A model generated the notes under the pieces. The model saw nothing but the letters and a program-made list of their open reading frames with translations, was not told where the DNA came from and searched no databases. Of a DNA stretch of 64,000 nt, positions 1-11,600 are shown one piece after another. The stretch comes from Auxenochlorella pyrenoidosa (taxonomy: Eukaryota > Chlorophyta > Trebouxiophyceae > Chlorellales > Chlorellaceae). The DNA lies in contig KQ481971.1 of assembly GCA_001430745.1 (NCBI GenBank), forward strand, positions 397,372-461,371, given 5' to 3'. The translations under genes were made by a program, and so were the position numbers. Positions within the stretch are counted from its first letter, which is position 1; each line of letters begins with the position of its first letter.

Positions 1-2821
1 TTGAAGAAGGAGGAGGCAGAGCGGCGCAGCAGCGCGGAGCGCCAGGCGCAGCAGGCACAGCAGCAGGCAGCAGAGCAGCTGCAGCGAGCAGAGCGATACA
101 AAAGATTATTTCGCAAAGCATCGAAGGACGCAGCAGAGGTAGGCGGCCGCGCAGGCACAACAACACACAACTGTGTTCATCTGCTGATGGGCTGTTTTGT
201 CGATCAGCCGTCCCTTTAGCTCGACTACTGATGGTCCACTGGTGCTCTGCAGGGATTGGCTGGGCTGTGCTTGCACTACAGTTGCCTCAGCTTGCCAGCA
301 GAGCTCATTGCTCGGCCGCGCCGCTCCCTTGCTCAATCCTCCCCCATCGTTCTCTGCCTCTGCAGCATACTGCACTCCGGGAGCAGCACGACAAGCTCCG
401 TGCTGAGCTGGAGAGCCTGAAGGAGGTGGGATCAGGGCAAACGCAGCCCTGGCAAAGTGGGGTGGTGGTGCTTCCACAGCTGGTTGCACATCTTTGCAGT
501 CCCAGCACTGCAGCTGCCCTGGCTACCAGCAGAGGCCATCCAATCTGCAGCTATGGCAACAATTTCTTTGTGCGACCACCCCCCCTGGCCGTGCCTTCAG
601 GCCCAGGCAGCGGCTGAGCAGGAGGCTGCGTGCCTGCGGCAGGAGAAGGAGGAGGAGGCAGAGCAGCGCAGCAGCGCAGAGCGCCGCGCACAGCAGGCAG
701 ATCAGAAGGCAGCCGAGGAGCAGAAGCGAGCAGATGCAGCCGCCAAGGCTGAGGCAGCCGCCAAGGCCGAGGCTGCGCGCCTGCAGCAGGAGAGGAGGAG
801 GAGGCCAAACAGCGCAGCAGCGCTGTGCGTCGCGCACAGCAGGCAGATCAGAAGGCAGCAGAGCAGCTGCAGCGAGCAGATGCTGCGGCGGCAGCAGAGG
901 CAGCCGCCGAGGCTAAGGCTGCACGCCTGCAGCGGGAGAAGGAGGAGGAGGCGGAGCGGTGCAGCAGGGCTGTTCGCCAAGCAGAGGCAAATGCAGCAGA
1001 GGTATGTGTCCAGCGCAGTTTGCGACTGCAAACCCTGCTTGAACGCACAACTGTGTTCATCTGCTGGTGTGGTGTTAGTCAATCCGCCATCCCTTGCACC
1101 GCACCTCGGCTTTTGATGGTCCACGGGTGCTCATGCAGTGGTTGCATGGGCTGTGCTCGTGCTACGACGCTAGCTTGCCAGCAGAGCTCATTGCTCGGCC
1201 GCGCCCCTCCCTTGCTCAGTCCTCCCCCATCGTCCTCTGCCTCTGCAGCATGTTGCCCTAAAGGAGCAGCACGACAGGCTCTGTGCTGAGCTGGAGGGCG
1301 TGAAGCAGGTGGGCCCCGGGCATGCGCAGCCCTGGCAATGTGGGGGGTGGTTGCCACAGCTGTTTGCACATGTTTGCTGGCCCAGCACTGCAGCTGCCCT
1401 GCAGAGTTGCGCCCGCCTGGCTACCAGCAGAGGCCATCCACTCTGCAGCTATGGCAACAGGTTGTGTGTGCGACCACCCCCCTGGCCGTGCCTTCAGGCC
1501 CTGGCAGCGGCTGAGCAGGAGGCTGCGCGCCTGCGGCAGGAGAAGGAGGAAGAGGCGGAGCGGCGCAGGAGTGCTGAGTGCCAGGCACAGCAGGCAGATC
1601 AGAAGGCAGTCGAGGAGCAGAAGCGAGCAGATGCAGCCGCCAAGGCTGAGGCAGCCGCCAAGGCCGAGGCTGAGCGCCTGCAGCAGGAGAAGAAGGAGGA
1701 GGCGGAGCGGTGCAGGCGCGCTGACTGCCAGGCACAGCAGGCAGAGCAGCAGGCAGCAGAGCAGCTGCAGCGAGCAGATGCTGCGGCGGCAGCAGAGGCA
1801 GCCGCCGAGGCTAAGGCTGCGCGCCTGCAGCGGGAGAAGGAGGAGGAGGCGGAGCGGTGCAGCAGGGCTGTTCGCCAAGCAGAGGCAAATGCAGCAGAGG
1901 TATGTGTCCAGCGCAGTTTGCGACTGCAAACCCTGCTTGAACGCACAACTGTGTTCATCTGCTGGTGTGGTGTTAGTCAATCCGCCATCCCTTGCACCGC
2001 ACCTCGGCTTTTGATGGTCCACGGGTGCTCATGCAGTGGTTGCATGGGCTGTGCTCGTGCTATGACTCTAGCTTGCCAACAGAGCTCCCTGCCCCGCCGT
2101 GCCCCTCCCTTGCTCATTCCTCCCCTGTCTTCCTCTGCCTCTGCAGCATGTTGCCCTAAAGGAGCAGCACGACAGGCTCTGTGCTGAGCTGGAGGGCGTG
2201 AAGCAGGTGGGCCCCGGGCATGCGCAGCCCTGGCAATGTGGGGGGTGGTTGCCACAGCTGTTTGCACATGTTTGCTGGCCCAGCACTGCAGCTGCCCTGG
2301 CCACCAGCAGAGGCCATCCACTCTGCAGCTATGGCAACAGGTTGTGTGTGCGACCACCCCCCTGGCCGTGCCTTCAGGCCCTGGCAGCGGCTGAGCAGGA
2401 GGCTGCGCGCCTGCGGCAGCAGATTAGTGAGGCTAAAGCCTCTGTGGCGGAGGCGCTGCAATTTGTGAAGGCAGCCGACGGGCATGCGAAGCAGCAGGCA
2501 GCAGCCGCCCAGGCGGCAGAGCGCGAGGTGGCGGCGGCGCGGGCGGCAGCAGAGGAAGCAGAGAAGCGCACTCAGGCTGCCCAGGCCGAGGCGGCAAGCT
2601 CTGCACAGCTTGTCGGGGCTCTGCTCACGCGCCAGCTGTACGCAGACCTTGAACAGGCGCGGCAGCAGTTGGGACAGCAGCCACCACCAGCCGAGCAACC
2701 ACAGGCAGTGCCGCCAGCGGTGCAGTTCAGTGTACCATGGGTGCCTCAGCCGCAGTTGCAGGCTGCCAACCCAGCGCTCCTCGCCATGCTGCAGCAGATG
2801 CAGCAGATGCAGCGGCTGTAG
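1..2821 (+). CDS. Coiled-coil repeat protein, 3' part (5' end outside window)
   Basis: Exons 1-138, 366-425, 601-1001, 1249-1308, 1498-1899, 2147-2206 and 2378-2821 (TAG stop). The protein is almost wholly Ala/Glu/Gln/Arg/Lys heptad-like coiled coil with recurring AEAAAKAEA and RLQQEK motifs. It ends in a Pro/Gln-rich tail and a Met/Gln run (LQQMQQMQRL). Structural or scaffold roles are typical of such proteins, but I cannot assign a function. A 60-nt exon (LKEQHDRLCAELEGVKQ) plus a 402-nt coiled-coil exon and their introns are tandemly repeated. The 601-1001 copy is 401 nt, so it carries a one-base deletion near 791-800. Before it the frame reads RLQQE; after it the matching frame is EEAKQRSSAV. 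This could be a real mutation or an assembly error. Intron borders are consistent across copies (GTATGT, GTGGGC, CAG). Confidence 0.6.
366..2377 (+). repeat. Tandemly duplicated exon-intron units
   Basis: Unit starts fall at 366, 1249 and 2147, with periods of 883 and 898 nt. Each unit is a 60-nt exon, an intron of about 170-190 nt, a coiled-coil exon and an intron of about 247 nt. The introns are nearly identical between copies: 1002-1248 matches 1900-2146 almost base for base over the first 150 nt. Introns 1309-1497 and 2207-2377 differ mainly by an 18-nt insertion. An older, more diverged copy of the long intron lies at 139-365. The third unit diverges inside its long exon, which carries the C-terminus. 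Confidence 0.8.
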
Positions 2822-4304
2822 CGGGGCTTCAGACAGGCCCATGCACAGTTGGCACATCTGCGAATGCTTGCCGTCGGGTCTTCTGCAATCACCGCAGGCG
2901 GGGGCTCGCAGGATGGGGGCCGCCTGCGGCGGGGGCATCCCGGCCGCGGGGCGGCCTGGCGCAGCGGCGTGACGGGCAGGGCCCTTGCGGGTCCCCTTGC
3001 AAAGCTGTGTGTGCGCGTTCAGATGACCAACCCTGCTCAACTTGAGAGGGGTGGGAGCGCGCCAGCAGCAGGCGGCGACTGTGATGACGCGGAGGGCGAA
3101 CGAGCGACCGCGGCAACGACGAGTGGGGCCGCGAGGCAGCCTGTCGGCGCGAGAGTGGCGGCAAGCGCCCGCGCTCCTCCGTCGGCTTTCTGTTTGAGAC
3201 TCTTCAGACGCTCTCCCCCTTGGCACTCTGTGCACCGTGTTTGATCTTGCTTCATGAATGCAACATGGGGGAAGCGTGGCTCTAGACGGACCCTCCCTAG
3301 GCCAGAGACAATCTTGGACAGCCAGCAGCGCACACACCAGAGCAGAGAATCTGGATGCAGGCTGCAATGCTACACTGGAAGGCCAGAGCACCCATGGGCG
3401 GGGCAGGGAGCTGATGCCACGACTTCCTGTCGGCCCTGCTTGTTCTCCGACCGGCTGTGTGCACCGCCTAGCCCGTGTACGCCCACGAATTGCTAGCGTT
3501 TCATAAGACAGGGGGCATGTGGTAGGCAGGACTGTGCCACAGGTGAGAACCACTGTCGTCACCCTGCCTGCACTGTGGAGCGAGTCAGTGAACCCCGGCA
3601 GCTGTGCCCGCGACATAGCCACGGTTCGGGCAGCGCCAGCGCTGGCGCACATGGCAGCATCGTGCCGCACACCTGCACGCAGATCTCACACACTGTTACG
3701 CTGTAAGAACGTGCAAAACATTGAGACTCAGTTGGCAGCCTGCAAATACACCAAAGGTCCTCCTGCAGATGCTGAGGAGGCTGCAGCAACTCGAGCCCAT
3801 GATCAGCCTTGCATCCAGGAGCGCTCCATGCTGCATGCTGATGGCACGTTTTGGAACCGCAGAACTTCTAACATCATGCCGCTATCTGTGGTACTGCACG
3901 GGGGCATATCCTGGCTCAACTGTCCCAATCGAAGAGCATAAGAATTCGTCCCCTTGGGGCTCACCGCTCTCCGCTGCCCGCTCTTGCCAGGCGACTGCCT
4001 GCCAATCCCTTCCTCCTGCCTAGCCTTCCTGCTGTGCTCATGATCCCAACATCGGTCACAACACCACAGATGGGGCCTAGACAGCGCAGGCTCTTCGCAG
4101 GAGGGCTGTCTGCACGGGTGAGTCGGCTGGTGGCAAGAGACAAGCACGCCAATTGAGTGTCCACATCGTTGCCAGTATAAAGTGGCAGTGCGGCCCGCAA
4201 AGGCAGCTCGATGGGGGCCGAATGGCCAAGCGCCGCACGCCCAGCAGCGAGTGCCTTGAGGCCCGTCTGGGCCCGCCTCGCCCTCTCTCGGACCAGCAGA
4301 CAAC
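2822..4304. other. Intergenic, no gene recognised
   Basis: About 1.5 kb between the coiled-coil gene and eL37. Open frames here are short or antisense shadows, and none shows a family motif or a consistent exon chain. A TGTAA occurs at 3702-3706, but about 880 nt from the upstream stop it is a doubtful poly(A) signal. The last few hundred bases presumably hold the eL37 promoter. Confidence 0.5.
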
Positions 4305-6065
4305 ATGGGCAAGTGCGGCAAGGGTAAGCGCTCCCCGACGGCCAGGCGGCCAGCCCCCACGCTGGGCGGCGGCTGCCCGCCGCGCCCCTCGGCCGTGCTT
4401 GGAGCTCAGCTCATCGTGCACAGAGCTATGAGCACAGCTGACATCCTCTGCGGGCCTGCGGGCCCGCATGCTCTCGCTGCCATGCCCCTCTCGTGCGTTG
4501 TGCGCTGCTGTCCTGACGCCCCCATTGCACATCTGGGCGTGTCATGCTTGCAGGCACGGGGAGCTTCGGCCTCCGCCACACCAAGTCGCACACTCTGTGC
4601 CGGCGGTGCGGCCGCCGCTCTTTCCACATCCAGAAGAGCACCTGCGGCTCTTGCGGCTACCCCGCTGCCAAGATCCGCAAGTGTGAGTGCATCGGGCGTC
4701 CAGATGGGAGCGCCGCCGGCGCCGCCGCTTGGCAGGCAGTCGGCGGCAGCAGGGACGCAAAGAGCCCTTCAGACACAGCTGCCTGGCATTTAGCCAAGCA
4801 GTGGACTGCGGTAGCAAGGCATATGATCGAGCAGATCCACTGGCAGATGCGCAACCTGATGAACCAGCACGAGCAGACCAGAGTCGCTGGCTGGTTTGAA
4901 GCCGTCAAGCTGCAGCGTGGCTGCCTTTGCTGACCCGCCGGTGTGGGCTTTGCTCGCGTGCAGACAACTGGAGCGTGAAGGCCATCGGCCGCAAGACCAC
5001 CGGCACCGGCCGCATGCGCCACCTGAAGCTGGTGCACCGCCGCTTCAAGAACGGCTTCCGCGAGGGTGAGGGGCCCGTGGTCCCATGCTTGTGCTTGTGC
5101 TCTGTGCTCTGGGACCCTTGGCCGCGTGCCTGTGCTCGTGCGGTCGTGCTTTTTGTGCAGGCCTGTAGCGCTCCTCCACAGCGCTAAGCCGCTGGCTGCT
5201 ATGCACGGCCTGGAGCGTGCAACAGTGCTGTGCCTCGTGGTCTGCACTCCGCCGGGTGCACTCCCGGGGGCGCGGCCGCCGTGAGCAGACATGATGCAGC
5301 AGGCGTGTCATGCGCGCCACGCGTGCGATGGCCGGCAGTGGCTGCTGCAGCCAGCCCAGCAGCTTGACAGCTCATGGCGGGGACAGAGCAGGACATCTCA
5401 GGCAGCGGATCGAGCGCAGCCGCTCGCAAAGCTGGGCGATGCAGCTGGCGCCGAGGAGAGCTGCCGCGGCTGCGGGCAAATTATATCAATGCAGCGCCTT
5501 TCCAACTGGCCGCGGGGGTGGCAGCCCAGCAGCCCGCCATGCCTGCTATTGCCGGCGGCAGCAGGCAAACAGCGAGCTGTGGCAGTCCGGCACTACTGCG
5601 GCGGCAGCAGCCGCACCCAGCGCCTATGGCCTGGCTGTGGGACAATGCGTGCTTGGGGGCACGGCGAGGAGGGCAGCACAGCTTCCACAGAAACCAGGAG
5701 GCAGCTGTCAGGCCGGGCTACCCGTTGTTGCAGCTGGCAGGCACTGCAGCTGGCAGCTGTTACGGGCAGCCTTTTGACGTGCGTCGGCCCACTAGGCTTG
5801 CCTGGGCGCGAGCTCGCGCAGAGCGGCCTAACGCTGGCAATCTTGGCAGTCGCCGGCAGCAACGCAGTGCAGATGGTGCACCATGGCCGGCAGCTGCTGC
5901 GCACTGCGGCACTCTTCACGCCACTTGAGGCGGCAGTGGCGCGCTGTTTTTTGCCACCCTTATGCGCCCCTGCGGCGCTCACCGCCGCCCCCGGACGCTG
6001 ACCGCTTTGCCGACCCTCCCCATCTCTGGCCTGCTGCAGGCACCGCGGCCAAGAAGCAGGCGTGA
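4305..6065 (+). CDS. RPL37: 60S ribosomal protein eL37
   Basis: Exons 4305-4323, 4554-4682, 4964-5065 and 6040-6065 join in phase to 91 residues. eL37 is a small zinc-binding protein of the cytosolic large ribosomal subunit that lies against rRNA near the exit tunnel. The C2-C2 zinc finger is visible as HTLCRRC and STCGSCGYP. The core motifs [19 protein letters not shown] and [10 protein letters not shown] match the family. Length fits the usual 90-97 residues. The N-terminus reads MGKCGKGTGSFG, three residues longer than the common MGKGTGSFG, because the first exon ends at the GTAAGC donor. The last intron is long (974 nt). A TGTAA lies 82 nt after the stop. Confidence 0.95.
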
Positions 6066-6146
6066 AGCCGGGAGCGCTGGGTTAGCGGCGGCAGCGCGGC
6101 GGCGTGACAGCCCGCACACCCGCCGCCCGCTGTCTGCTGCACTTGA

Positions 6147-6151
6147 TGTAA
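6147..6151 (+). terminator. TGTAA poly(A) signal of the eL37 gene
   Basis: TGTAA is the standard polyadenylation signal of green algae. This one lies 82 nt downstream of the eL37 stop codon. Confidence 0.6.
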
Positions 6152-6580
6152 CACCGCGCTACGAATGAGCCAGCCTGGCGGGCCGGCAGCATGCACAGAG
6201 CTCAGTCGGATATTGGTGTTGCAGGACGCACCTAGGCGTGGGGCAGCGTCAGGGCGAAGAGTGTGCAGAGCGCCGCGTTGGTGGCACAGCCGGGGCTCGC
6301 AGCCGGCGCGCTGCAGTGGTGGTGGTGCTGCTGCTGGACGCGCTCTGGGAGGAGACACGCCTGTTAGCTATATAATTACATGTCTGTGTCTAGCTTGTTG
6401 GGCTGTGCAGCTAACAGGCAACATCACATGGTTCATGGAACAGGTATCTTACTTCCCAGCTGCGCGGAAGCCTGGAAATGGTAGCTGCGTTGCCGACGTG
6501 GCGGTGGTGCTCTGGCATGCAAAGTGTGTCGGGGGCGGGAGCCCAACATTTCTTCTTAGTGCGCAAAAGTTCAAGTCGCC

Positions 6581-8202
6581 ATGAGGGGTCGCTGCGTGCT
6601 CACTCTGTTGCTCTTGGCTGCGTCACTTGCGAGGTGAGCACTCCTGCGCGTTTCCAGGCCGTTGTAGCGAGATATTTCATATTCAATGTGATCGGCGCCC
6701 TTCGACACCTTCCGCTGCGCGCTTGGCAGCCTTCATACTGCCCGACACCGCCGACCCTGCTGCCGCTGTGCAGGGCGGAGCTGCCACAGCCGCAGGAGCG
6801 CAGAGTCCTCTCAGTTGAAGGACTGAAGCAGGCAGCAGAGAATCTGAAGCAGACTGCCCACAGCCTGTGGCAGCGAGCCGGCAATGAGGGCATGCCACAG
6901 CCGCTGCAGTGCAGACTCTTCTCAGTTGAAGGACTGAAGCAGGCAGCAGAGAATCTGAAGCAGACTGCCCACAGCCTGTGGCAGCGATCCGGCAAGGAGG
7001 GCATGCGGTGCACTGGTGCGTAGGGAGCGGGCCCTCAGCTCCTGATGGCAACTCTGCGCTGCTTGCTGCTTGTGGAACTGCTGAGGTTTGAGGACCGAAA
7101 TATTGGAGGCTTGTTTCTTCCCCCCTGCGCTGCACGGCCCCCTGCCATACACGTCCGCCCACCCTTGCCCCTGCCTGCAGACTGCGTGCAGCTGGCCACG
7201 GGCATCAGCCTCACGCTGTACACACCTCCCGACGTCGACAGCGACGACCCAAACATCGCAGTGGCAGGGTGGGTGGGTGGCCAGCGGGGCAGGGATGCAG
7301 GGGATACCTGGCAGAGAGATTGCGGGGCAAACGGGGGGCACGGCAGGATGCGGCCAGGAAGCTCAGCCAGCCCTGCCGAGGGCGCCCCCCTCCACACGCA
7401 CACACTCTTACCGGCAGCCCTCCTTTCTTAGCTCTGCATGCAGGCCAGGTCGGCGCATGCGAACCAAGCACAAGGAGCCAGACATCCTCGCCGCCCTGGA
7501 TGGTGCCTGCAGCAAGGTGCTGGGAGCTGACCTGGCTGTCCATACAACTCGCCTGGCTTCGCATGTGGCAGCTGCAGCGCGTACCTGGGTCCCGCACCCT
7601 GCCTGCCAGGGGCCCTGCCGCCCGATGCCGTGCGTTGGTGGGACTCGGCAGCAGGCCAGGGCAGATGCTCGGTCGAGGCAAGCTCTCCCTGCTGGCTCTC
7701 TGCCGAAATTGCTCGTGTGCTTCAACCCTACCATCCCCGCAGCTTGCCGCCAGTCAGCAGCTCATCCCAGCGGTGCAGCAGGACTGCGAGCGGTGAGCTG
7801 GGTGGGCTGCTGGGGGCAGCGCCTGTTCCGGCACGGGCCGGCAGAGTCTCCAGCGGGGTGTCACCTTGTTCATCTGACGCTGCTGTGCCAGCACTGCCCA
7901 AGCCGCCTGCGCTGGCGAGTGCCAACCAGTCTGCGCCCCTGGCTGCCCCTGCCAGCCTGCCACGCCCTGCCGGGCCCCGGGCTCCACCAGCTTCCCTGCC
8001 GAGTTCACGCCTGCAGCCAAGCAGGTGTGGCAGTGAACACCTGGGGCTTGCCACCCCCTGCTGCAGGCTGGTGGGGGAGCAACGTGCGCCGCTGGAGAAC
8101 CACATCTTTGACCGGGGCACCGAGGGCCTGGCCACCTTTCTGTGCGTGGAGCGGCTGCGGCTGTGCGACTGGCACGACGTGGTGGACAGCGGGGAGCTGT
8201 GA
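6581..8202 (+). CDS. Canopy/MSAP-like saposin-fold secretory protein
   Basis: Exons 6581-6633, 6774-7015, 7181-7268, 7444-7516, 7743-7792 and 8067-8202 join in phase to 213 residues. Residues 1-18 (MRGRCVLTLLLLAASLAR) form a signal peptide. Two near-identical 37-residue amphipathic repeats (SVEGLKQAAENLKQTAHSLW) follow. The mature part has the six-cysteine layout of the canopy/DUF3456 family: CTDC at 97-100, C150 in LDGACSK, C167 in QQDCERLV, and C195 and C202 in FLCVERLRLC. Family members are ER-luminal folding helpers for membrane receptors; plants carry a single MSAP homologue. The C-terminus ends in SGEL, not a clear KDEL. The repeats between signal peptide and CxxC are unusual. The family call rests on cysteine spacing and remembered homologues. 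Confidence 0.72.
6784..7005 (+). repeat. Two direct 111-nt coding repeats (37 residues each)
   Basis: 6784-6894 and 6895-7005 are adjacent direct repeats inside exon 2 of the canopy-like gene. They are nearly identical over the part encoding SVEGLKQAAENLKQTAHSLW and differ mainly in the first 20 or so bases. Near identity at synonymous positions points to a recent in-frame duplication. Confidence 0.9.
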
Positions 8203-8647
8203 AGGGGGCAAGTGCATGCCTTGGGGGTTCATTCATGCTGTGGTTCATTCATTAACTGACCATCGGGCTGTGTCACATCAACTTGGAGCGACCTCGGTGC
8301 ACTGTTCAAGGCGCAAGCAGTAGTAGGGCATGTCTGTCGGCTCAGGCCACCTGGCGCGGGGGCAAGCAGCGCACAGGCTTCGCTGTCGACTTACGCTTGC
8401 TTGGCTGCCCATCATTGAGCTCGGCCTGCCCTGATTACGGCCTGATCCTGATGCCGCCACAGTCTACAACAGATGCTCTGCTTGTGCGCCATCTGACAGG
8501 CTCCCGGGGAAGGAGCAGCTTGCTGACCAGGATGCGCCGCTGTGCCTGCTGGCGCCGGTGCCCTCTACTTGTTCGCCCCTCTCCTCCAATCGCACAATCG
8601 CGCTTTGATTTCTTGCGTGCTAAGCTTCGAACAGATCTTTCAGCATC
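8203..8647. other. Intergenic between canopy-like and ALDH genes
   Basis: 445 bp with no supportable coding exon, RNA gene or TGTAA. It presumably holds the 3' UTR of the upstream gene and the promoter of the ALDH gene. Confidence 0.5.
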
Positions 8648-11600
8648 ATGGCGAACCAGAATGGGCACAATGGCACCGGCCTAAGGTGGGCGCCGCCAGC
8701 GACGGGGGCCGCAGGCGGCCAGCTGCTCAGTTGGCAGCTCGCCAACAGCCAGCTGTGCCCCTTATGAGGGCGCCTGCAGGCTCTCCAGGCTTCAACAGTG
8801 GCAGAGACTGCGTCCCATGCTGCTTCGTCGGTGTTGCCCCTGGCACCTGGAGGCGTAGGTCCTTTGGGCGACGCACCCGCACCTCCCCTCCTCACCTTTC
8901 AGCCTCCCTGCCTCCTCTGCCCTCTTCTGCAGCAACGCTGACAGGGCATTCCAGGCCCTGAAGAACGTCACCCCAAAGGTGCAATCTGGCGGGAGGGATC
9001 CCCCGGGAGGGCAGTATTGGTGGCGCGCAGTATCCTGCCAGCTGGCGGACCGAGGGGCGCAGCTTCCGTGTCTGCAGCTGCCGGCGCCGGTGCTCCCCAC
9101 ACATGGATCCTGCCTTGCCGTCTTGGCCTGTGCTGCAGCTGCTGATCAACGGCAAGTTTGTGGATGCCAAGAGCGGCAAGACGTTTGAAAATCTTGACCC
9201 CCGCACCGGTGAGATTTTGAGGCAGCGGCGAGGCGCGTTGTTGCAGGCCTGAGGCGTGCTGTTCTGTAGCCACCTTAGCGCCTCTGCCTGCGGGTAGGTG
9301 TCCATGTGCTCCGCGCAAGCAGCACCTATTCACGACAGCTCCCGTGCAAAACAGCAGCAGCTGATCCAGACGCCAACAGCTGCTGTTGCCTCGAGCTGTC
9401 TCAGCGGTGAAAAGTCTGCAGCTCCCAGGACGCCTGCCGTGCTGACCCACCCATCTGCAATAGTGCCAGCTGCGAGCCCCAGCCGCCCACCATGCCATGC
9501 ATCTATCTGTGTTTTACGCTGGTCCACCGCCCAGCAGCCAAGACAAGCTTTGATGTCAACAGCACGGCACAGACCCTTGTGAGGGGTGCTAACTTTTAGG
9601 CCCTGAGATGCCCCTTGCCCTCCTCCCTTGCTGCCTTCAGGCGAGAAGCTGGTCGATGTGGCAGAGGCGCAGGCAGAGGATGTGGACCGAGCTGTGCGGG
9701 TGGCCAAGCAGGTGACGAGGGGCAGGGCGGCGCATGCTGGGGAGGATGGCCTGTCCACGCGGCAGGCCAACGAGCCACCCAGCCTGACGGGCCTGCCCGG
9801 CAGGAGCGATGCCCAGGCTGGCATGCGCATGGGTCTTGCTGCCCTGCTGATGCCTGCACTCCCCAGGGCTTAGGCCTGACCCCACTCCCCCTCCTGCCCA
9901 GCAGGCGTTCGACGAGGGGCCGTGGCCGCGCATGACGGGCGAGCAGCGCGCCCGTGTGCTGCTGCGCCTGGCAGACCTTGTGGAGGTGCGCCCACTTGCC
10001 TGCCCGCCTCCCTGCTTCTCTTCATGCCTGCCAGCCTGCCTGTCCGCTTGCCTGTCTGGACAGCCTCGCCTCGTCTGCTGCGGCAGCGGCGCACCGACCA
10101 GGGCTGCATGTCGCTCGCTGCATTGCCTGGCAGGGCGGTGCTCCGCAGCATCCTGATCCCTCTTGACAGCCCCTGCTTGCTGTGGTGTGCTACACCCACA
10201 CATGCCTGCCAGCGCCTGCCCCCTTGCCGTCTTCCCCTGGCGCAGGAGCACGCGGATGAGCTGGCGCTGCTGGAAACCCTGGACAACGGCAAGACGTTCT
10301 CGCAGGCAGGTGTCGGTGCGATGTGGCCAACTTGCAAACGCCGCTGGCCCCAGCGAACCACCTGCAACCCCGTGATCTGAGGGGGTGTGATGATGGCGTG
10401 CAACCGGCCAGCCAGGTCCCAGCCTAGGTCGCTGTGTACTGGATCAACCGAGCTGGAGAGGCGGCATGGCTGCTGGACAGCTGGCAGGAGCATGCTCCCC
10501 TGCCAGCGCCCACACACAGGCGCGCCCCCCTGTGTGCAGAGCCGCACCATCGACGTGCCCGGGACGGCCCAGCACTTCCGCTACTTTGCCGGGTGGTGCG
10601 ACAAGATCCAGGGTGGGTTTGGGGAGCGGGGCGCCTCCACCAGAGCTGATGCAAACGCCAGCCTGCTGCGTAGACCAGTGCATTGCGACAACGGAGAACA
10701 CCAGCCGGTCGGATGGGTTCACCAGCGCGCGCCTGTCACCGTGTCAGCTGCTTGCAGCAGTTGGGTTGGCGGGATTGGCGCTGTGCAGAGCGGGCCAGGG
10801 CGGGAGCCTACCTGTCGGCTGGTGCCAGCTCACGCGTTCTGCCAGGCACTCCACCTGCCTCCCACCCGCCTGCCTGCCTGCCTGTTGGCCTTCATCTGCA
10901 GGCGCCACCATCCCCGTGGCGACCGAGGGGTTCACGGCCTACACGCTGAAGGAGCCCATTGGAGTGGCGGGGCAGATCATCCGTGAGTGGCGGGCCAGGG
11001 GCTGCAGCCTCGACGACTGCACATGCATCCGGGTGCTGCAGCCCCAACGGCGTGTTTAGTGGCAAGGTTGCCACGTAGAAGTTGCCCCTGAACGCCCGAC
11101 ACCGCTCCCTGCACCCTCATTGACCGCCCCTGCAGCCTGGAACTTCCCCATCCTGAGTGAGTGCCTCGGGCTGCGCTGCAGGGATTGCTTGTGGAATAGG
11201 AGGGGCACGTGTGCATGCATGGATGCATGCAAGACCCTGGTCATTTTGCTGCGTAGAGAGTATGTCGGCGCACACCAGGGGGTGGGCTAAGGCAGGACAG
11301 GCCTGGCACAAGGCTCCGAACCTGTGCGGAACAATGAAGCTTGACTGCCGGGCTTGCCTGCAGTGGCGGGCTGGAAGCTGGCGCCGGCACTGGCTGCGGG
11401 CTGCACCATTGTGCTCAAGGTGAGATCACTGAGGCAATGCAGCACTTGCTCACCAGTGGCCATTGTGAGCTTAAATAATTTCCTCTGTGTCGTACATGCT
11501 GCCGCCCTGCGTGTGCGTTTCCGGCCTACCCATGAGATGCGGCGTGCCACGCCTGCATGCTCATTGCCCCACTCCGCTTTGCCTCCCGTGCCATTGACGT

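Noticed and set aside
1258..2022. Leu/Cys-rich - strand frame of 254 codons
   Set aside because: It is the reverse complement of Gln/Ala/Glu-rich coiled-coil codons, and its Leu-rich look is a by-product of CAG/CTG complementarity.
2156..3670. Long antisense open frame of 504 codons on the - strand
   Set aside because: It runs opposite the real coiled-coil exons, whose GC-rich repeats remove stops from the reverse frame. It crosses intron and intergenic DNA without any motif or plausible splice structure.
5066..6039. Possible snoRNA in the long eL37 intron
   Set aside because: Ribosomal-protein introns often host snoRNAs, but I found no paired C (RTGATGA) and D (CTGA) boxes or H/ACA layout.
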